Assembly (NCBI GenBank): GCA_947259925.1
Contig: CAMYOG010000053.1
Span: 62,001 to 126,000, forward strand
DNA length: 64,000 bases
From: Thermoanaerobaculia bacterium
Lineage (GTDB): Bacteria > Acidobacteriota > Thermoanaerobaculia > Multivoradales > JAHEKO01
Direction: 5' to 3'
Part shown: in pieces, positions 8,882 through 17,527 of the stretch
Layout of the letters: each line of letters opens with the position of its first letter
Numbering within the stretch: the stretch's first letter is position 1
Notes under the pieces: model-generated
The model's input: the letters and a program-made list of their open reading frames with translations, nothing else
Told to the model about the DNA's origin: nothing
Databases searched by the model: none
Made by a program: the position numbers and the translations under genes

Positions 8882-9874
8882 ATGGAAGCCGGATCGGGCC
8901 TCGAGGCCCGGATCACGATCGACGTTCTGGCCACCGAGCGCCACCTCGAGCGCGAGCGTGAGGAGCTGCGCGCGCTCCTGACCAGATCGCTGCCCAGGAT
9001 CCCCTCCCGCTACTTCTACGACGCCAAAGGCTCGCGGCTCTTCGACGAGATCACCCGACTGCCCGAGTACTACCTGACGCGCGCCGAGGCCGCGATCCTC
9101 GAGCGGCACGCCGGCCGGATCGTCGAGGGCACCGGCGCGGCCGAGCTGGTCGAGCTGGGCTCCGGCAGCTCGACCAAGACCCGGATCCTGCTCGACGCGA
9201 TGGCACACGCCCGTCGCTTGCGCCGCTACGTACCGTTCGACGTCAGCGAGACGGCGGTGCGCGCGGCCGCCAGGGAGCTCGCCGAGCGCTATCCCGGACT
9301 CACGATCCACGGCGTGGTCGGCGAGTTCGATCGTCACCTCGGACACATTCCGCCTGGCGAGCGGCGGCTGGTCCTGTTGATCGGCAGCACGATCGGCAAC
9401 TTCGACCTGCCGGAGGCGGCGGCTCTCCTGAAGAAGATCGCGCGACCGATGGCGACCGGGGACTTCTTTCTGCTCGGAGTCGACCTGGTGAAGGACGTAC
9501 ACGTCCTCGAAGCCGCCTACAACGACAGCCAGGGAGTGACGGCCCGGTTCAACCTGAACATCCTGCGGGTGGTGAACGCGACCTTCGGCGCCGACTTCGA
9601 CGTCGAGGGTTGGACCCACCGGGCGTTCTACAACACCGAGCGGGACTGGATCGAGATGCGCCTGGTGGCCCGGCACTCGCAGCGGGTACGGCTAGACGAC
9701 CTCGATCTCGAGCTCGAGTTCGCGGCCGGCGACGAGATCCTGACCGAGATCAGCAGCAAGTATCGGCGGTCGGTGGTCGACGATCTACTGACCGAGTGCG
9801 GGTTCGCGATCCAGAGTTGGATCACTGATGAAGACGGGCTCTTCGCGCTCGCCCTCGCCCGCCGGGTCGACTAG
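8882..9874 (+). CDS. egtD: L-histidine N-alpha-methyltransferase
   Basis: 330 residues, matching the usual EgtD length of about 320. Motifs: PSRYFYDAKGSRLFDEITRL near the N-terminus, the SAM site ELVELGSGSSTKTR, GSTIGNFDLPEA, LLGVDLVKD and the C-terminal EISSKYR. The family trimethylates histidine to hercynine, the first step of ergothioneine synthesis. EgtB and EgtE are not in this window. The ATG at 8882 is preferred over an upstream in-frame start inside the previous gene because TACACT (8870-8875) lies 6 bases upstream and no Shine-Dalgarno is present, suggesting a leaderless message. The stop shares a CTAG palindrome with the convergent small gene. Confidence 0.88.
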   Translation: MEAGSGLEARITIDVLATERHLEREREELRALLTRSLPRIPSRYFYDAKGSRLFDEITRLPEYYLTRAEAAILERHAGRIVEGTGAAELVELGSGSSTKTRILLDAMAHARRLRRYVPFDVSETAVRAAARELAERYPGLTIHGVVGEFDRHLGHIPPGERRLVLLIGSTIGNFDLPEAAALLKKIARPMATGDFFLLGVDLVKDVHVLEAAYNDSQGVTARFNLNILRVVNATFGADFDVEGWTHRAFYNTERDWIEMRLVARHSQRVRLDDLDLELEFAAGDEILTEISSKYRRSVVDDLLTECGFAIQSWITDEDGLFALALARRVD

Positions 9875-10143
9875 CTCGACTCCCCTTCCCCGGCCTCGGT
9901 CGGCGGCAGCGGCAGCACCTCGACCGCCGGCTGCCACCAGTCGGCGCCCACGTCGAAGCTCTCGCCCTCGTGACTGCAGGGCGACGCCACGTGGTCCTTG
10001 CCGAAGCTCGGCTTGCCCTTGTGCCGGCTCTGAAACAGCGGGTAGACACTTCCGCAAGCGAGGCAGAATCTACCCAGCTCGCGGCCGCGGCGTTCCTCCG
10101 CGATCCGCCCGGCGGGGGCGGCTTCGGTTCCCCGGTAGGCCAT
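9871..10143 (-). CDS. Small zinc-ribbon-like protein, function unknown
   Basis: 90 residues. RFCLACGSVYPLFQSRHKGKPS gives one C-x-x-C pair; a further cysteine and histidine follow in SPCSHEGESFDVG, so a single metal site is plausible. The C-terminal half has a WWQPAVEVLPLPP segment. I do not recognise a named family. It lies 10 bases downstream of ndk on the same strand, so it is probably the last gene of the sucC-sucD-S51-ndk operon. Its stop overlaps the egtD stop on the other strand (CTAG at 9871-9874). Reading-frame quality and operon position support it as real. Confidence 0.6.
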   Translation of the reverse strand: MAYRGTEAAPAGRIAEERRGRELGRFCLACGSVYPLFQSRHKGKPSFGKDHVASPCSHEGESFDVGADWWQPAVEVLPLPPTEAGEGESS

Positions 10144-10153
10144 CGGAGCGAGC

Positions 10154-10570
10154 CTACCCCAGGAGATCCGCCCGCGCGAAGAAGAAGGCCGTCTCGATCG
10201 CCGCGTTCTCCTGCGAGTCGCTGCCGTGGATGGCGTTGCGCTCGACGTTGGTCGCGTAGAGCTTGCGGATCGTCCCGCCCTCGGCCTCTTCCGGATTGGT
10301 CGCGCCCATCACCTGGCGCAGGTAGCCGACCGCGGCGTCGCGTTCGAGCGCGATCGGGATGCACGGACCACTGGTCATGAAGGCGACCAGATCGTCGTAG
10401 AACGGTCGCTCCTTGTGGACCTCGTAGAAGGCGCGGGCCTGCGCCTCGTTCATGTGCAGCCGTCGCATGGCGACCACCTGGAAGCCTTCGGCCTCGAGGT
10501 GCGCAAGGATCTTGCCGGCGTTGCCGGCGGCGACGCTGTCGGGTTTGATGATCGTCAGTGTTCGTTCCAT
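10154..10570 (-). CDS. ndk: Nucleoside diphosphate kinase
   Basis: 138 residues, standard Ndk length. It starts MERTLTIIKPDSV and has the active-site block NAIHGSDSQENA with the phospho-acceptor His, plus KERPFYDDLVAFMTSGP and GATNPEEAEGGTIR. The enzyme moves the gamma-phosphate between NTPs and NDPs. The ATG at 10570 is preferred to a GTG two codons upstream because GGAG is spaced 5 bases from it. Position downstream of sucCD makes sense, since succinyl-CoA synthetase yields the NTP that Ndk equilibrates. Confidence 0.95.
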   Translation of the reverse strand: MERTLTIIKPDSVAAGNAGKILAHLEAEGFQVVAMRRLHMNEAQARAFYEVHKERPFYDDLVAFMTSGPCIPIALERDAAVGYLRQVMGATNPEEAEGGTIRKLYATNVERNAIHGSDSQENAAIETAFFFARADLLG

Positions 10571-10610
10571 TTCCACTCCGTCTCGTCTCGAGCTAGACGC
10601 TATCCGTATC

Positions 10611-11288
10611 CTAGGTCGCGCCGAGCGGCTCGATGTCGCCCTCGGCTCCTTCGATCCTGAAAACCGTGCCGACGATCTCGACCTCGCCGGTCGGCCCGAG
10701 CATCAGAGCCGAGCCGGCCCCGATGCCGAGGCCGAGGTCGACCCCCGGGGTCTCGAGCAGCTGCCGCAGTCGGCGGTCGTGAGCGGGGCTGAAGTTGGTA
10801 TCGACCGCGGTCCCGGGGAGCCAACCGAGCCCCGGCACCGTCCCGCCGCGGAGGCGCCTGGCGATCTGGCCGAGCGCCTGGGCGGCGGCGGCGATCGCCA
10901 CGATCACCCCACCCTTCCGCAGGCGCCGCTCGAGCGCCTCGCGCGCCGGTGAGTCGGCCAGCACCTCGAGCAGGGTGTCGGTCACGCCGCCGCCGAGGTA
11001 GACCGCCGGTGAGCCGTCGATCCGCTCGAGGTTCTTGGCCCGGCGCGCGTCGCGCTGACGGTAGATCGGCACCAGCTCCATGCGTCGCTCGAACTCGTCG
11101 TCGAGATAGGCGGAGAAGTGCTCCGCATAGTCGACCGAACCGCTCGCCGTGGGCAGGAAGGAGACCGTCTCCTGCGGCGGCAGCTTGCCGAGCCAGGCGC
11201 GGTCGACCTCGTGGGTCTCACCGAAGCTGAACTCGCCGCCGCCGATCAGGACGAGCCAGCCGGCCCCATCGATCCGGCGCAATGACAT
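10611..11288 (-). CDS. Peptidase S51 / cyanophycinase-like protein, nucleophile apparently lost
   Basis: 225 residues with a class-I glutamine-amidotransferase-like fold: WLVLIGGGEFSFGET at the N-terminus, FLPTASGSVDYAEHF, AVYLGGGVTDTLLE, then the elbow region GGVIVAIAAAAQALGQ. In active S51 enzymes the elbow reads G-x-S-A-G-A; here the Ser and Gly positions are both Ala. The protein is therefore probably not a serine peptidase, although the fold looks intact. It lies 12 bases after sucD and 40 before ndk in one operon. Substrate and role are unknown. Confidence 0.7.
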   Translation of the reverse strand: MSLRRIDGAGWLVLIGGGEFSFGETHEVDRAWLGKLPPQETVSFLPTASGSVDYAEHFSAYLDDEFERRMELVPIYRQRDARRAKNLERIDGSPAVYLGGGVTDTLLEVLADSPAREALERRLRKGGVIVAIAAAAQALGQIARRLRGGTVPGLGWLPGTAVDTNFSPAHDRRLRQLLETPGVDLGLGIGAGSALMLGPTGEVEIVGTVFRIEGAEGDIEPLGAT

Positions 11289-11300
11289 GGTGTCCGATGG

Positions 11301-12170
11301 CTAGCCGAGCGCCTCGGCAACCTTGGCGCCGATTTCGGCGGGCGACTCCGCCACCGAGATGCCAGCGGCCGCCAGCGCCTCCATCTTCTCCTTGGCCGTC
11401 CCCTTGCCGCCCGAGACGATCGCCCCGGCGTGGCCCATCCGACGCCCCGGAGGCGCGGTGCGACCGGCGATGAAGCCGATCACCGGACGGTCGAAGTTCT
11501 GCTGGATCCAGGCGGCGGCGTCCTCTTCCGCACTGCCGCCGATCTCGCCGATCAGCACCACCGCCTCGGTCTGATCGTCACCGGCAAACGCCTCGAGCAC
11601 GTCGATGAAGTTGGTGCCGTTGATCGGATCGCCGCCGATGCCGACGCAGGTCGACTGACCCAGGTGGAGATTGGTCAGCTGCCAGACCGCCTCGTAGGTC
11701 AGCGTACCGGAGCGGCTGATCACGCCGACCCGTCCTTGCTGATGGATGTGGCCGGGCATGATGCCGATCTTCGCCTGCCCAGGCGAGATGATGCCGGGAC
11801 AGTTGGGACCGATCACCCGAGCCGGGTGGTCGCGCAGGAATGCCTTAGCCCGCAGCATGTCGTTGACCGGGATCCCCTCGGTGATGGCGACGATCAGCTC
11901 GACGCCGGCGGCGGCGGCTTCCATCACCGCATCGGCCGCAAACGGCGGCGGCACGAAGACCATCGACGCGTTGCAGCCAGTCTCGGCGCGCGCCTCGGCG
12001 ACCGAGTCGTAGACCGGTATGCCGTCGACCTCCTGACCGCCCTTGCCGGGCGTCACCCCGGCCACCACCTGGGTGCCGTACTCGCGGCAGCTGAGCGCGT
12101 GAAACTCGCCCTCCTTGCCGGTGATCCCCTGGACCACCAGCCGGGTGTCGTTGTCGACCCAGATCGCCAT
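11301..12170 (-). CDS. sucD: Succinyl-CoA synthetase alpha subunit
   Basis: 289 residues, standard length. CoA-binding Rossmann start ([21 protein letters not shown]), the GVTPGKGGQ loop, [20 protein letters not shown], and the phosphohistidine region [18 protein letters not shown]. With SucC it interconverts succinyl-CoA and succinate with substrate-level phosphorylation. Its start overlaps the sucC stop (TGATG), so translation is coupled. Confidence 0.97.
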   Translation of the reverse strand: MAIWVDNDTRLVVQGITGKEGEFHALSCREYGTQVVAGVTPGKGGQEVDGIPVYDSVAEARAETGCNASMVFVPPPFAADAVMEAAAAGVELIVAITEGIPVNDMLRAKAFLRDHPARVIGPNCPGIISPGQAKIGIMPGHIHQQGRVGVISRSGTLTYEAVWQLTNLHLGQSTCVGIGGDPINGTNFIDVLEAFAGDDQTEAVVLIGEIGGSAEEDAAAWIQQNFDRPVIGFIAGRTAPPGRRMGHAGAIVSGGKGTAKEKMEALAAAGISVAESPAEIGAKVAEALG

Positions 12171-13339
12171 CAGTCCGCTCCCCCGGACGCCGCCACTACC
12201 TTCTCGGCGGCCTCCGCCATGGTCGTGGCGACGCTGAAGTCGTGGGCGGCTTCCTGGAGGATCTCGCGGCCCCGTTCGACGTTGGTGCCCTCGAGCCTGA
12301 CGACCACCGGGATCGAGACCCCGCCGAGATCTTCGAGCGCCGCGACCACGCCCGCCGCGATCCGGTCGGTGCGTGCGATACCGCCGAAGATGTTGATCAG
12401 CACGGCGTCGACGCTCGGATCCGAGACCAGGATCCGGAAGGCGCTCTGTACCGCCTCCTGGCTCGCCGAGCCGCCGACATCGAGGAAGTTGGCCGGCTCG
12501 CCGCCGTAGAGCTTGATGATGTCCATGGTCGCCATCGCCAGCCCGGCGCCGTTGACCATGCAGCCGATGGTGCCGTCGAGCTTGATGTAGTTCAGACCGT
12601 GACGGCTCGCTTCGACCTCCAGCGGCTCCTCTTCGTCGAGATCGCGCATCTCGACGATGTCGGAGTGACGGAAGAGGGCGCTCGAGTCGAAGTTCATCTT
12701 CGCGTCCAGCGCCAGCACATCGCCGTCGCCGGTGACCAGCAGCGGATTGATCTCCGACAGCGTCGCGTCGGTGTGCTGGTGCGCCTTGACCAGGAGGCTG
12801 ACGAAGCGGGCCGCCTGCCGGGCGGTCCTGCCGGTCAGTCCCAGCCGGCGCGCCACCGAGCGGGCCTCGAACCCCTGGATTCCGAGGTGGGGATCGTATG
12901 GCTGGCGCACGATCGCATCCGGATTCTCGGCCGCCACCTCCTCGATCGCCATGCCGCCGGACGCCGACGCCATCACCACCGGCTTGCCCAGCTCCCGATC
13001 GAGAGTGATGCCGAGGTAGAGCTCCGACGCGATCTCGAGCGCCTCTTCGATCAGGACCTTGCGCACCAGCTGGCCCTCTTCGCCGGTCTGGGGCGTGACC
13101 AGCTGCATGCCGAGGATCTGGCCGGCGACCTCGGACGCCTCCTCGGGCGAGCCGGCGAGCTTGACCCCGCCTCCCTTGCCGCGCCCGCCGGCGTGGATCT
13201 GGGCCTTGACCACGCAGCGACCCCCCAGCTCTTCGCAGATGCGCGCCGCCTCGGCGGCGTCAGCCGTCACTTCGCCGCGCGGCGTCGGCACGCCGAAACG
13301 GCGAAGGATCTCCTTCGCTTGATACTCGTGGATCTTCAA
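12170..13339 (-). CDS. sucC: Succinyl-CoA synthetase beta subunit
   Basis: 389 residues with an N-terminal ATP-grasp ([40 protein letters not shown]) and a C-terminal ligase domain ([39 protein letters not shown]). Nucleotide specificity is not read here. The start is TTG at 13337-13339, with GAGG 6 bases upstream. TGC-TAGACT (minus strand, -10 at 13388-13393) gives a leader of about 45 nt. First gene of the sucC-sucD-S51-ndk-Zn-ribbon operon. Confidence 0.97.
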   Translation of the reverse strand: MKIHEYQAKEILRRFGVPTPRGEVTADAAEAARICEELGGRCVVKAQIHAGGRGKGGGVKLAGSPEEASEVAGQILGMQLVTPQTGEEGQLVRKVLIEEALEIASELYLGITLDRELGKPVVMASASGGMAIEEVAAENPDAIVRQPYDPHLGIQGFEARSVARRLGLTGRTARQAARFVSLLVKAHQHTDATLSEINPLLVTGDGDVLALDAKMNFDSSALFRHSDIVEMRDLDEEEPLEVEASRHGLNYIKLDGTIGCMVNGAGLAMATMDIIKLYGGEPANFLDVGGSASQEAVQSAFRILVSDPSVDAVLINIFGGIARTDRIAAGVVAALEDLGGVSIPVVVRLEGTNVERGREILQEAAHDFSVATTMAEAAEKVVAASGGAD

Positions 13340-13387
13340 TCTGACCTCGCTGGAAACGCCTCGCCGAGCGACTGGCGAAGCGGTCGC

Positions 13388-13393
13388 AGTCTA
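13388..13393 (-). promoter_or_regulatory. Putative -10 element of the sucCD operon
   Basis: TAGACT preceded by TGC on the minus strand, an extended -10 arrangement. The same nine bases precede dsbD and the carboxylate-amine ligase gene. No convincing -35 hexamer is seen. Confidence 0.4.
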
Positions 13394-13431
13394 GCAGAGA
13401 GCAGCCCCTCGAGGCTCGGGATTTCGAGCGT

Positions 13432-13854
13432 TCAGGCGAGCCTTCGGCGGAGCGCCCACGCGTCCACGAGGTAGAGGCCGAACGGGATCCACCAGATGAA
13501 GTCGTTGGTCAGGCAGAGGAAGAGCGCCCGTGGCGGCCAGTCTCCGGAGGCGACCAGCACCAGCGCCCCGATCGGCCCGAGCACCTTCCCGGCCAGGCCG
13601 ACCGCCGCGATCAACCAGCCACGCTCGGGCCTGCGTGCGGCCTCCAGGTAGAGAACGCCGTAGAGACCTATCACCATGCCGAGACAGGCGAAGATCTCGG
13701 GGTATCGGGCGTCCGGGAGGCCGGCGAAACGAAAGAACCACTGCGGCTCGAGAGCCGAGTAGGCACCCCAGCCGAGATTGTAGAGGCCGGCAGCGACGAA
13801 CACCGCTCTGTGCAGCCGGCGTCGAGCGATCAGCGGAGTCTCAGAGATCGTCAT
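13432..13854 (-). CDS. Small four-helix membrane protein of the DUF4166 cassette
   Basis: 140 residues from the ATG at 13852-13854. About four hydrophobic helices: VFVAAGLYNLGWGAYSAL, FACLGMVIGLYGVLYLEA, GWLIAAVGLAGKVLGPIGAL and FIWWIPFGLYLVDAWAL. No enzyme motif. It overlaps the preceding membrane-protein gene by 14 bases, so the two are translationally coupled. Homologous small membrane proteins of this shape are often listed as hypothetical. Function unknown; context suggests it works with the two upstream products. Confidence 0.7.
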   Translation of the reverse strand: MTISETPLIARRRLHRAVFVAAGLYNLGWGAYSALEPQWFFRFAGLPDARYPEIFACLGMVIGLYGVLYLEAARRPERGWLIAAVGLAGKVLGPIGALVLVASGDWPPRALFLCLTNDFIWWIPFGLYLVDAWALRRRLA

Positions 13855-14398
13855 CGGCTCTTCCCGCCCAGGGCCAACCTCCGCCTGGGAGGCCGAAGGA
13901 GGCGTACAGATCGCGCACCCCGGAGAGCGCCACGCCAACCGCCATCAGGAGGAGCCCCCATCGCAGCGCCTCGGGCACAGCGGGCTCGAACGGCACGAGG
14001 CCCGATGGCCGCTGCCACCAGTCCATCAGGGTCGGCCAGAGAAACGCCAACATCGCTCCGTACAGGATTCCCATCACGGCGTGAGTCACCCGCTCGCCCG
14101 CATAGACGTCCCCGAGGTCCTTGCGCACGGCGATCTCGGCGACGAAGTCCCAGAGCGTCAGGACGATCTCGGCCACGATCACCGCGCCGAGAACCAGCAC
14201 CCAGCGGCCCTGCCAGGCAACCAACGGCAGGGATGCGAACAGGACCGCGTAGAGGAAGTCGCGCCCTGCGTGCAGCTTTAGCTCCGACGCCGCCCGCGGT
14301 CCGCGCGCCGGCAGTTGGGCGCGCCATTCGTGGTAATAGAGGGTGTCGAAGGCGCCGATGACACCCTGGGCGAACAGCAGCCAGAGAGCTACCTGCAT
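13841..14398 (-). CDS. Membrane protein of the DUF4166 cassette
   Basis: 185 residues with about five hydrophobic helices (ALWLLFAQGVIGAFDTLYY, LYAVLFASLPLVAW, VLVLGAVIVAEIVLTLWDF, HAVMGILYGAMLAFLW, LRWGLLLMAVGVALSGV). Polar motifs recur between helices: YYHEW near the first helix and DFLYAV and DFVAEIAVRKDLGDVYAGER in the middle. These conserved-looking acidic and His residues could bind a metal or substrate, but I cannot name the activity. It starts 3 bases after the DUF4166 gene stops and overlaps the next gene. Function unknown. Confidence 0.7.
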   Translation of the reverse strand: MQVALWLLFAQGVIGAFDTLYYHEWRAQLPARGPRAASELKLHAGRDFLYAVLFASLPLVAWQGRWVLVLGAVIVAEIVLTLWDFVAEIAVRKDLGDVYAGERVTHAVMGILYGAMLAFLWPTLMDWWQRPSGLVPFEPAVPEALRWGLLLMAVGVALSGVRDLYASFGLPGGGWPWAGRADDDL

Positions 14399-14401
14399 GG
14401 C

Positions 14402-14959
14402 TTACCCTTCGATCCTCACGTTGCCCTCGTAACTCAAGAGCGGCCCGACGAAGGGTGCCGACACCCTCACCCAGACCGCACTGCCGCCGCCGACCGCGTC
14501 CGGAGCCTCGAGCGCTTCGACCCGCGGGGCCAGCCAATCGGGCACCCCGAGTCGACGCGCGCCGACGCACAACGCCACGCTCTCCTGCTGATACCGGATG
14601 GCACCGTTGGCGACCCGGAGCCGGAAACAGAACTCCAGACAGCCGACTCGCTCGGCGAGCCGCTCGGGACCGGCCGCACTCTGGGTGGTGACCAGCGTCC
14701 GCCCGCCGAAGGACCGGGTCCAGCGCTCGCCCTCTGCGCAGCGGCCAACCATCAGCACGACCCGCTCATCGCTGTTCGCCCGCGGCATGCGCAGCAGCCA
14801 GACGAGCGCTCGAGCCAGGCGGCTCGAGCCGTTTTTCACCTGAAACGAGCCGCCGCCGCGCAGGCTCTCGCTCTCCAGATGCGCCGCCCGTACCCGCCGG
14901 TCGACCTTCTGCCAGGCGGGACCGAGAAGGTCGCCATAGAGGCTTGCGGGGCGAGTCAT
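14402..14959 (-). CDS. DUF4166 domain protein
   Basis: 185 residues. SLYGDLLGPAWQKVDRRVR at the start, GERWTRSFGGRTLVTTQ in the middle, and a C-terminal VWVRVSAPFVGPLLSYEG strand pattern match the DUF4166 family as I know it. In other genomes this domain is often fused to or next to NAD-dependent epimerase/dehydratase proteins; none is next to it here. First gene of a three-gene operon with two membrane proteins, preceded by GGGAG and a TAGGCT -10-like hexamer. Function unknown. Confidence 0.7.
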   Translation of the reverse strand: MTRPASLYGDLLGPAWQKVDRRVRAAHLESESLRGGGSFQVKNGSSRLARALVWLLRMPRANSDERVVLMVGRCAEGERWTRSFGGRTLVTTQSAAGPERLAERVGCLEFCFRLRVANGAIRYQQESVALCVGARRLGVPDWLAPRVEALEAPDAVGGGSAVWVRVSAPFVGPLLSYEGNVRIEG

Positions 14960-15030
14960 CTCCCACCGCGCAGCCTAGCGGGCGCTGCTTCGACCCGCAG
15001 TGGGAGCCTGCACAACCTGCGACGGCCGCG

Positions 15031-17439
15031 CTACGGAAGCTGCAGAACCAGGACGGTCAGATCGTCGCTCCGGGGCGCCGGACCGGTGAAGCGCTCGATG
15101 TCGCTCAGCACACCGTTGCGGATGCCGAGCACGCCGGCTGGGGCATGGGCCCGGAGGCTCTGCTCGAGCCGCTCGAAGCCGAACAACTCGTCACTCTCCG
15201 CTCCGTGCGCCTCCACCACGCCGTCGCTGAACATGAAGAGCTGATCGCCCGCCTCGAGCTGGGCGCTGCGCACGGAGATGTCGAGCTCGTCGCGGACGCC
15301 GAGCGGGTAGGAGATCGACTCGAGCGCGAATACGTCGCCCCCGGAGGTGATCCGGTAGGGAAAGAGGTGACCGGCGCTGGCGTAGAGGACCTCGCGGGCC
15401 TGCGGGTCGACCAGCGCGTAGCAGAGCGTGGTCAGCAGGCGCTTGCGAGCGCTCTGGAAGATCATCCGGTTGAGGGTGGCGAAGACCTCCTCCACCTCGG
15501 GACGGAAGGTGACCTGTACCGCGAGCGCCGACTTGGCCATCGACATCACCAGCCCGCTCGACACGCCGTGGCCGGCGACATCGCCCACCGCGACCGCCAG
15601 CCGGCCGTCCTCGAGGGCGAGGACGTCGTAGAAGTCGCCGCCGACCTCGGTCGCCGGCAGGTAGGCGTGCGAGATCTGGACACCGTTCACCTCAGGCGGC
15701 AGGTCCGGGAGGATCGAGCTCTGGATCCGGCGCGCCGTCTCGAGCTCGACTTTCTGGCGCTCCCGGTCGGCGATCCGACGCACGTGCGGCGGCACGTCGT
15801 CGTAGCGGTACTGGAACTCGGCGCTCGAGGTCAGGCTACGCAGGCTCACCAGCATCGGCACCGCGCCGATCAGCATCGGCACCGCGCCCTGGAACTGCAG
15901 CCAGTTGTCGGAGGCGGTCAGCAAGGGGTAGCCGAACGCGAAGCAGGCCGAGTAGATCCCCGCGGTGAGCGACGTCAGCAGGTCGTAGCGGATGAACAGC
16001 GCAACCAGCAGTCCGGCGCCGAAGATCGAGGTGATCACGTACCAGAGGGTCGACGCCACCGGCACGGCCGGCCCGTAGCAGACGACGCCGGCGATCGCCG
16101 CGGCGATCACGCCGCCGGTCACCAGGCCGAAGCGGCTGGCCGCCGCCGAGACCAGGAAGAGGCGGCCGAAGAGCTCCGCGTACGACATCCAGAGAACGAA
16201 GAAGACGACGATCACGACCCCCGGCCACTGGGAGCTGTACCACCAGCTCGAGAACTGGAACGAGGCGACCGTCGGCAGTCCCACTCGCTGGAGCACCGAC
16301 CCGAGCAGGATCATGACCAGGGTCAGGCAGATGCCGCCGACGACGCCGCGCAAACTCGAGCGCGCGACGCTGGCGTTCCGCCACTCGCCCTGGAAGAGCG
16401 CGTCGAAGGCGGCCAGCTTGTCGGGGTAGCGCTCGCGGCCGAGCGATTCGCCGACCGACCAGGAGAGCATCGACAGGATCGCCACCGGCACGATCACGAA
16501 AGCGATGAAGAAGCCGCCGATCATCCAGGTCATCTGGGGGCGGGTGAGCACACCGGTCGAGCTCCCCTGCGAGAGCGTCACCCCGGTCATCAGGATCAGG
16601 AGGACGCCCAGCAGGAGGATCAGGCCGCCGACTTGAACGCCCCGGGTAACGCCGATCTCGCCGGCGTGATACCGCCTGACGAACGGGAAAGCGACAATCG
16701 GTAGCAGGACCAGGACCGCGGCGCTCTTGCCGAGCTCCAGGAACTGGAACGGCCGCAGCGCCGCCTGCAAGTCGGTCGCTTCCGGATCCTCGAACCAGGT
16801 CTCGAATCCGGTCAGGCGATCGCCGGCGAAGCTCACCTCGATACCGTAGGGGAAGCGATCGCCGAGCTCGAGCTCGCGGGCACGATAGCGGAGCGTCAGA
16901 TCGGTACGCGTGTCGAGCTGCTGGGTGCGGCTCTCGGGCTCCTCGAACCGGCCGAGGTCGAAGCCCTGCTCGGCGAGGAAGAGGTCCGCCCGGCGACGCG
17001 CTTCGGCCTGATCGTTCGAGCCGTTCCCCTGGTCCTCCGGGACCTGGGTGCGCAGCGCTTGTAGCTGTCCCTGGAAACCGATCTCGGCTCGGTACAGCCA
17101 CTCGCTCGGCTGGGCGCCGGGTGGGTAGACGCGGACGTTCCAGTGGAAGACGCGCGCCGCGAGCTCGCTCTGCTTCAGGGCGTCGATGCCGACCCGGTCG
17201 GCCTCGAGATGCAGGCGGCGCTCGAGAGTGGAGTCGCCGAAGAACGTGGTGACGACGTAGCTGCCGGCGACCGGCTCGCCCAGCTCATGGAAGCGCTCGA
17301 GGGCGAGCGCCTCGGCCTCGGCGGCATTGAGCTGCCAGTCGTCGGGGGCGAACGGTTTGGCGTCGGGCAGGGCGCGCGCGTAGAGGACCGCGGCGACGAC
17401 GCCGGCGACGACCCAGAGCATGACGTTGCGGACTGGCAC
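15031..17439 (-). CDS. Membrane-embedded SpoIIE/RsbU-type PP2C phosphatase
   Basis: 802 residues. An N-terminal anchor is followed by a periplasmic or extracytoplasmic region (about residues 25-240) with ELELGDRFPYGIEVSFAGD. Many membrane helices follow (about 240-535). The cytoplasmic C-terminus (about 560-802) is a PP2C domain with GGDFYDVLAL, VAVGDVAGHGVSSGLVM, MFSDGVVEAHG and RSDDLTVLVL, which supply the metal-binding Asp residues. Such enzymes dephosphorylate anti-anti-sigma factors to switch stress regulons. No partner kinase or STAS gene is adjacent. GTG start with GAGGAG 11 bases upstream. The N-terminal sensory part is not a domain I can name. Confidence 0.85.
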   Translation of the reverse strand: MPVRNVMLWVVAGVVAAVLYARALPDAKPFAPDDWQLNAAEAEALALERFHELGEPVAGSYVVTTFFGDSTLERRLHLEADRVGIDALKQSELAARVFHWNVRVYPPGAQPSEWLYRAEIGFQGQLQALRTQVPEDQGNGSNDQAEARRRADLFLAEQGFDLGRFEEPESRTQQLDTRTDLTLRYRARELELGDRFPYGIEVSFAGDRLTGFETWFEDPEATDLQAALRPFQFLELGKSAAVLVLLPIVAFPFVRRYHAGEIGVTRGVQVGGLILLLGVLLILMTGVTLSQGSSTGVLTRPQMTWMIGGFFIAFVIVPVAILSMLSWSVGESLGRERYPDKLAAFDALFQGEWRNASVARSSLRGVVGGICLTLVMILLGSVLQRVGLPTVASFQFSSWWYSSQWPGVVIVVFFVLWMSYAELFGRLFLVSAAASRFGLVTGGVIAAAIAGVVCYGPAVPVASTLWYVITSIFGAGLLVALFIRYDLLTSLTAGIYSACFAFGYPLLTASDNWLQFQGAVPMLIGAVPMLVSLRSLTSSAEFQYRYDDVPPHVRRIADRERQKVELETARRIQSSILPDLPPEVNGVQISHAYLPATEVGGDFYDVLALEDGRLAVAVGDVAGHGVSSGLVMSMAKSALAVQVTFRPEVEEVFATLNRMIFQSARKRLLTTLCYALVDPQAREVLYASAGHLFPYRITSGGDVFALESISYPLGVRDELDISVRSAQLEAGDQLFMFSDGVVEAHGAESDELFGFERLEQSLRAHAPAGVLGIRNGVLSDIERFTGPAPRSDDLTVLVLQLP

Positions 17440-17527
17440 TTGCTGGTCGATCTCCTCAGAGGAACGGGATGAGTCCCCGCTTCAGGCAGGATACGTGGCC
17501 GGTTTGGGCAGGTTTCAGCGATCCGCC

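Noticed and set aside
14944-16704. 586-residue plus-strand frame rich in His, Arg, Asp and Gln
   Set aside because: Antisense to the RsbU-like phosphatase; composition is that expected from reverse reading of a high-GC gene.
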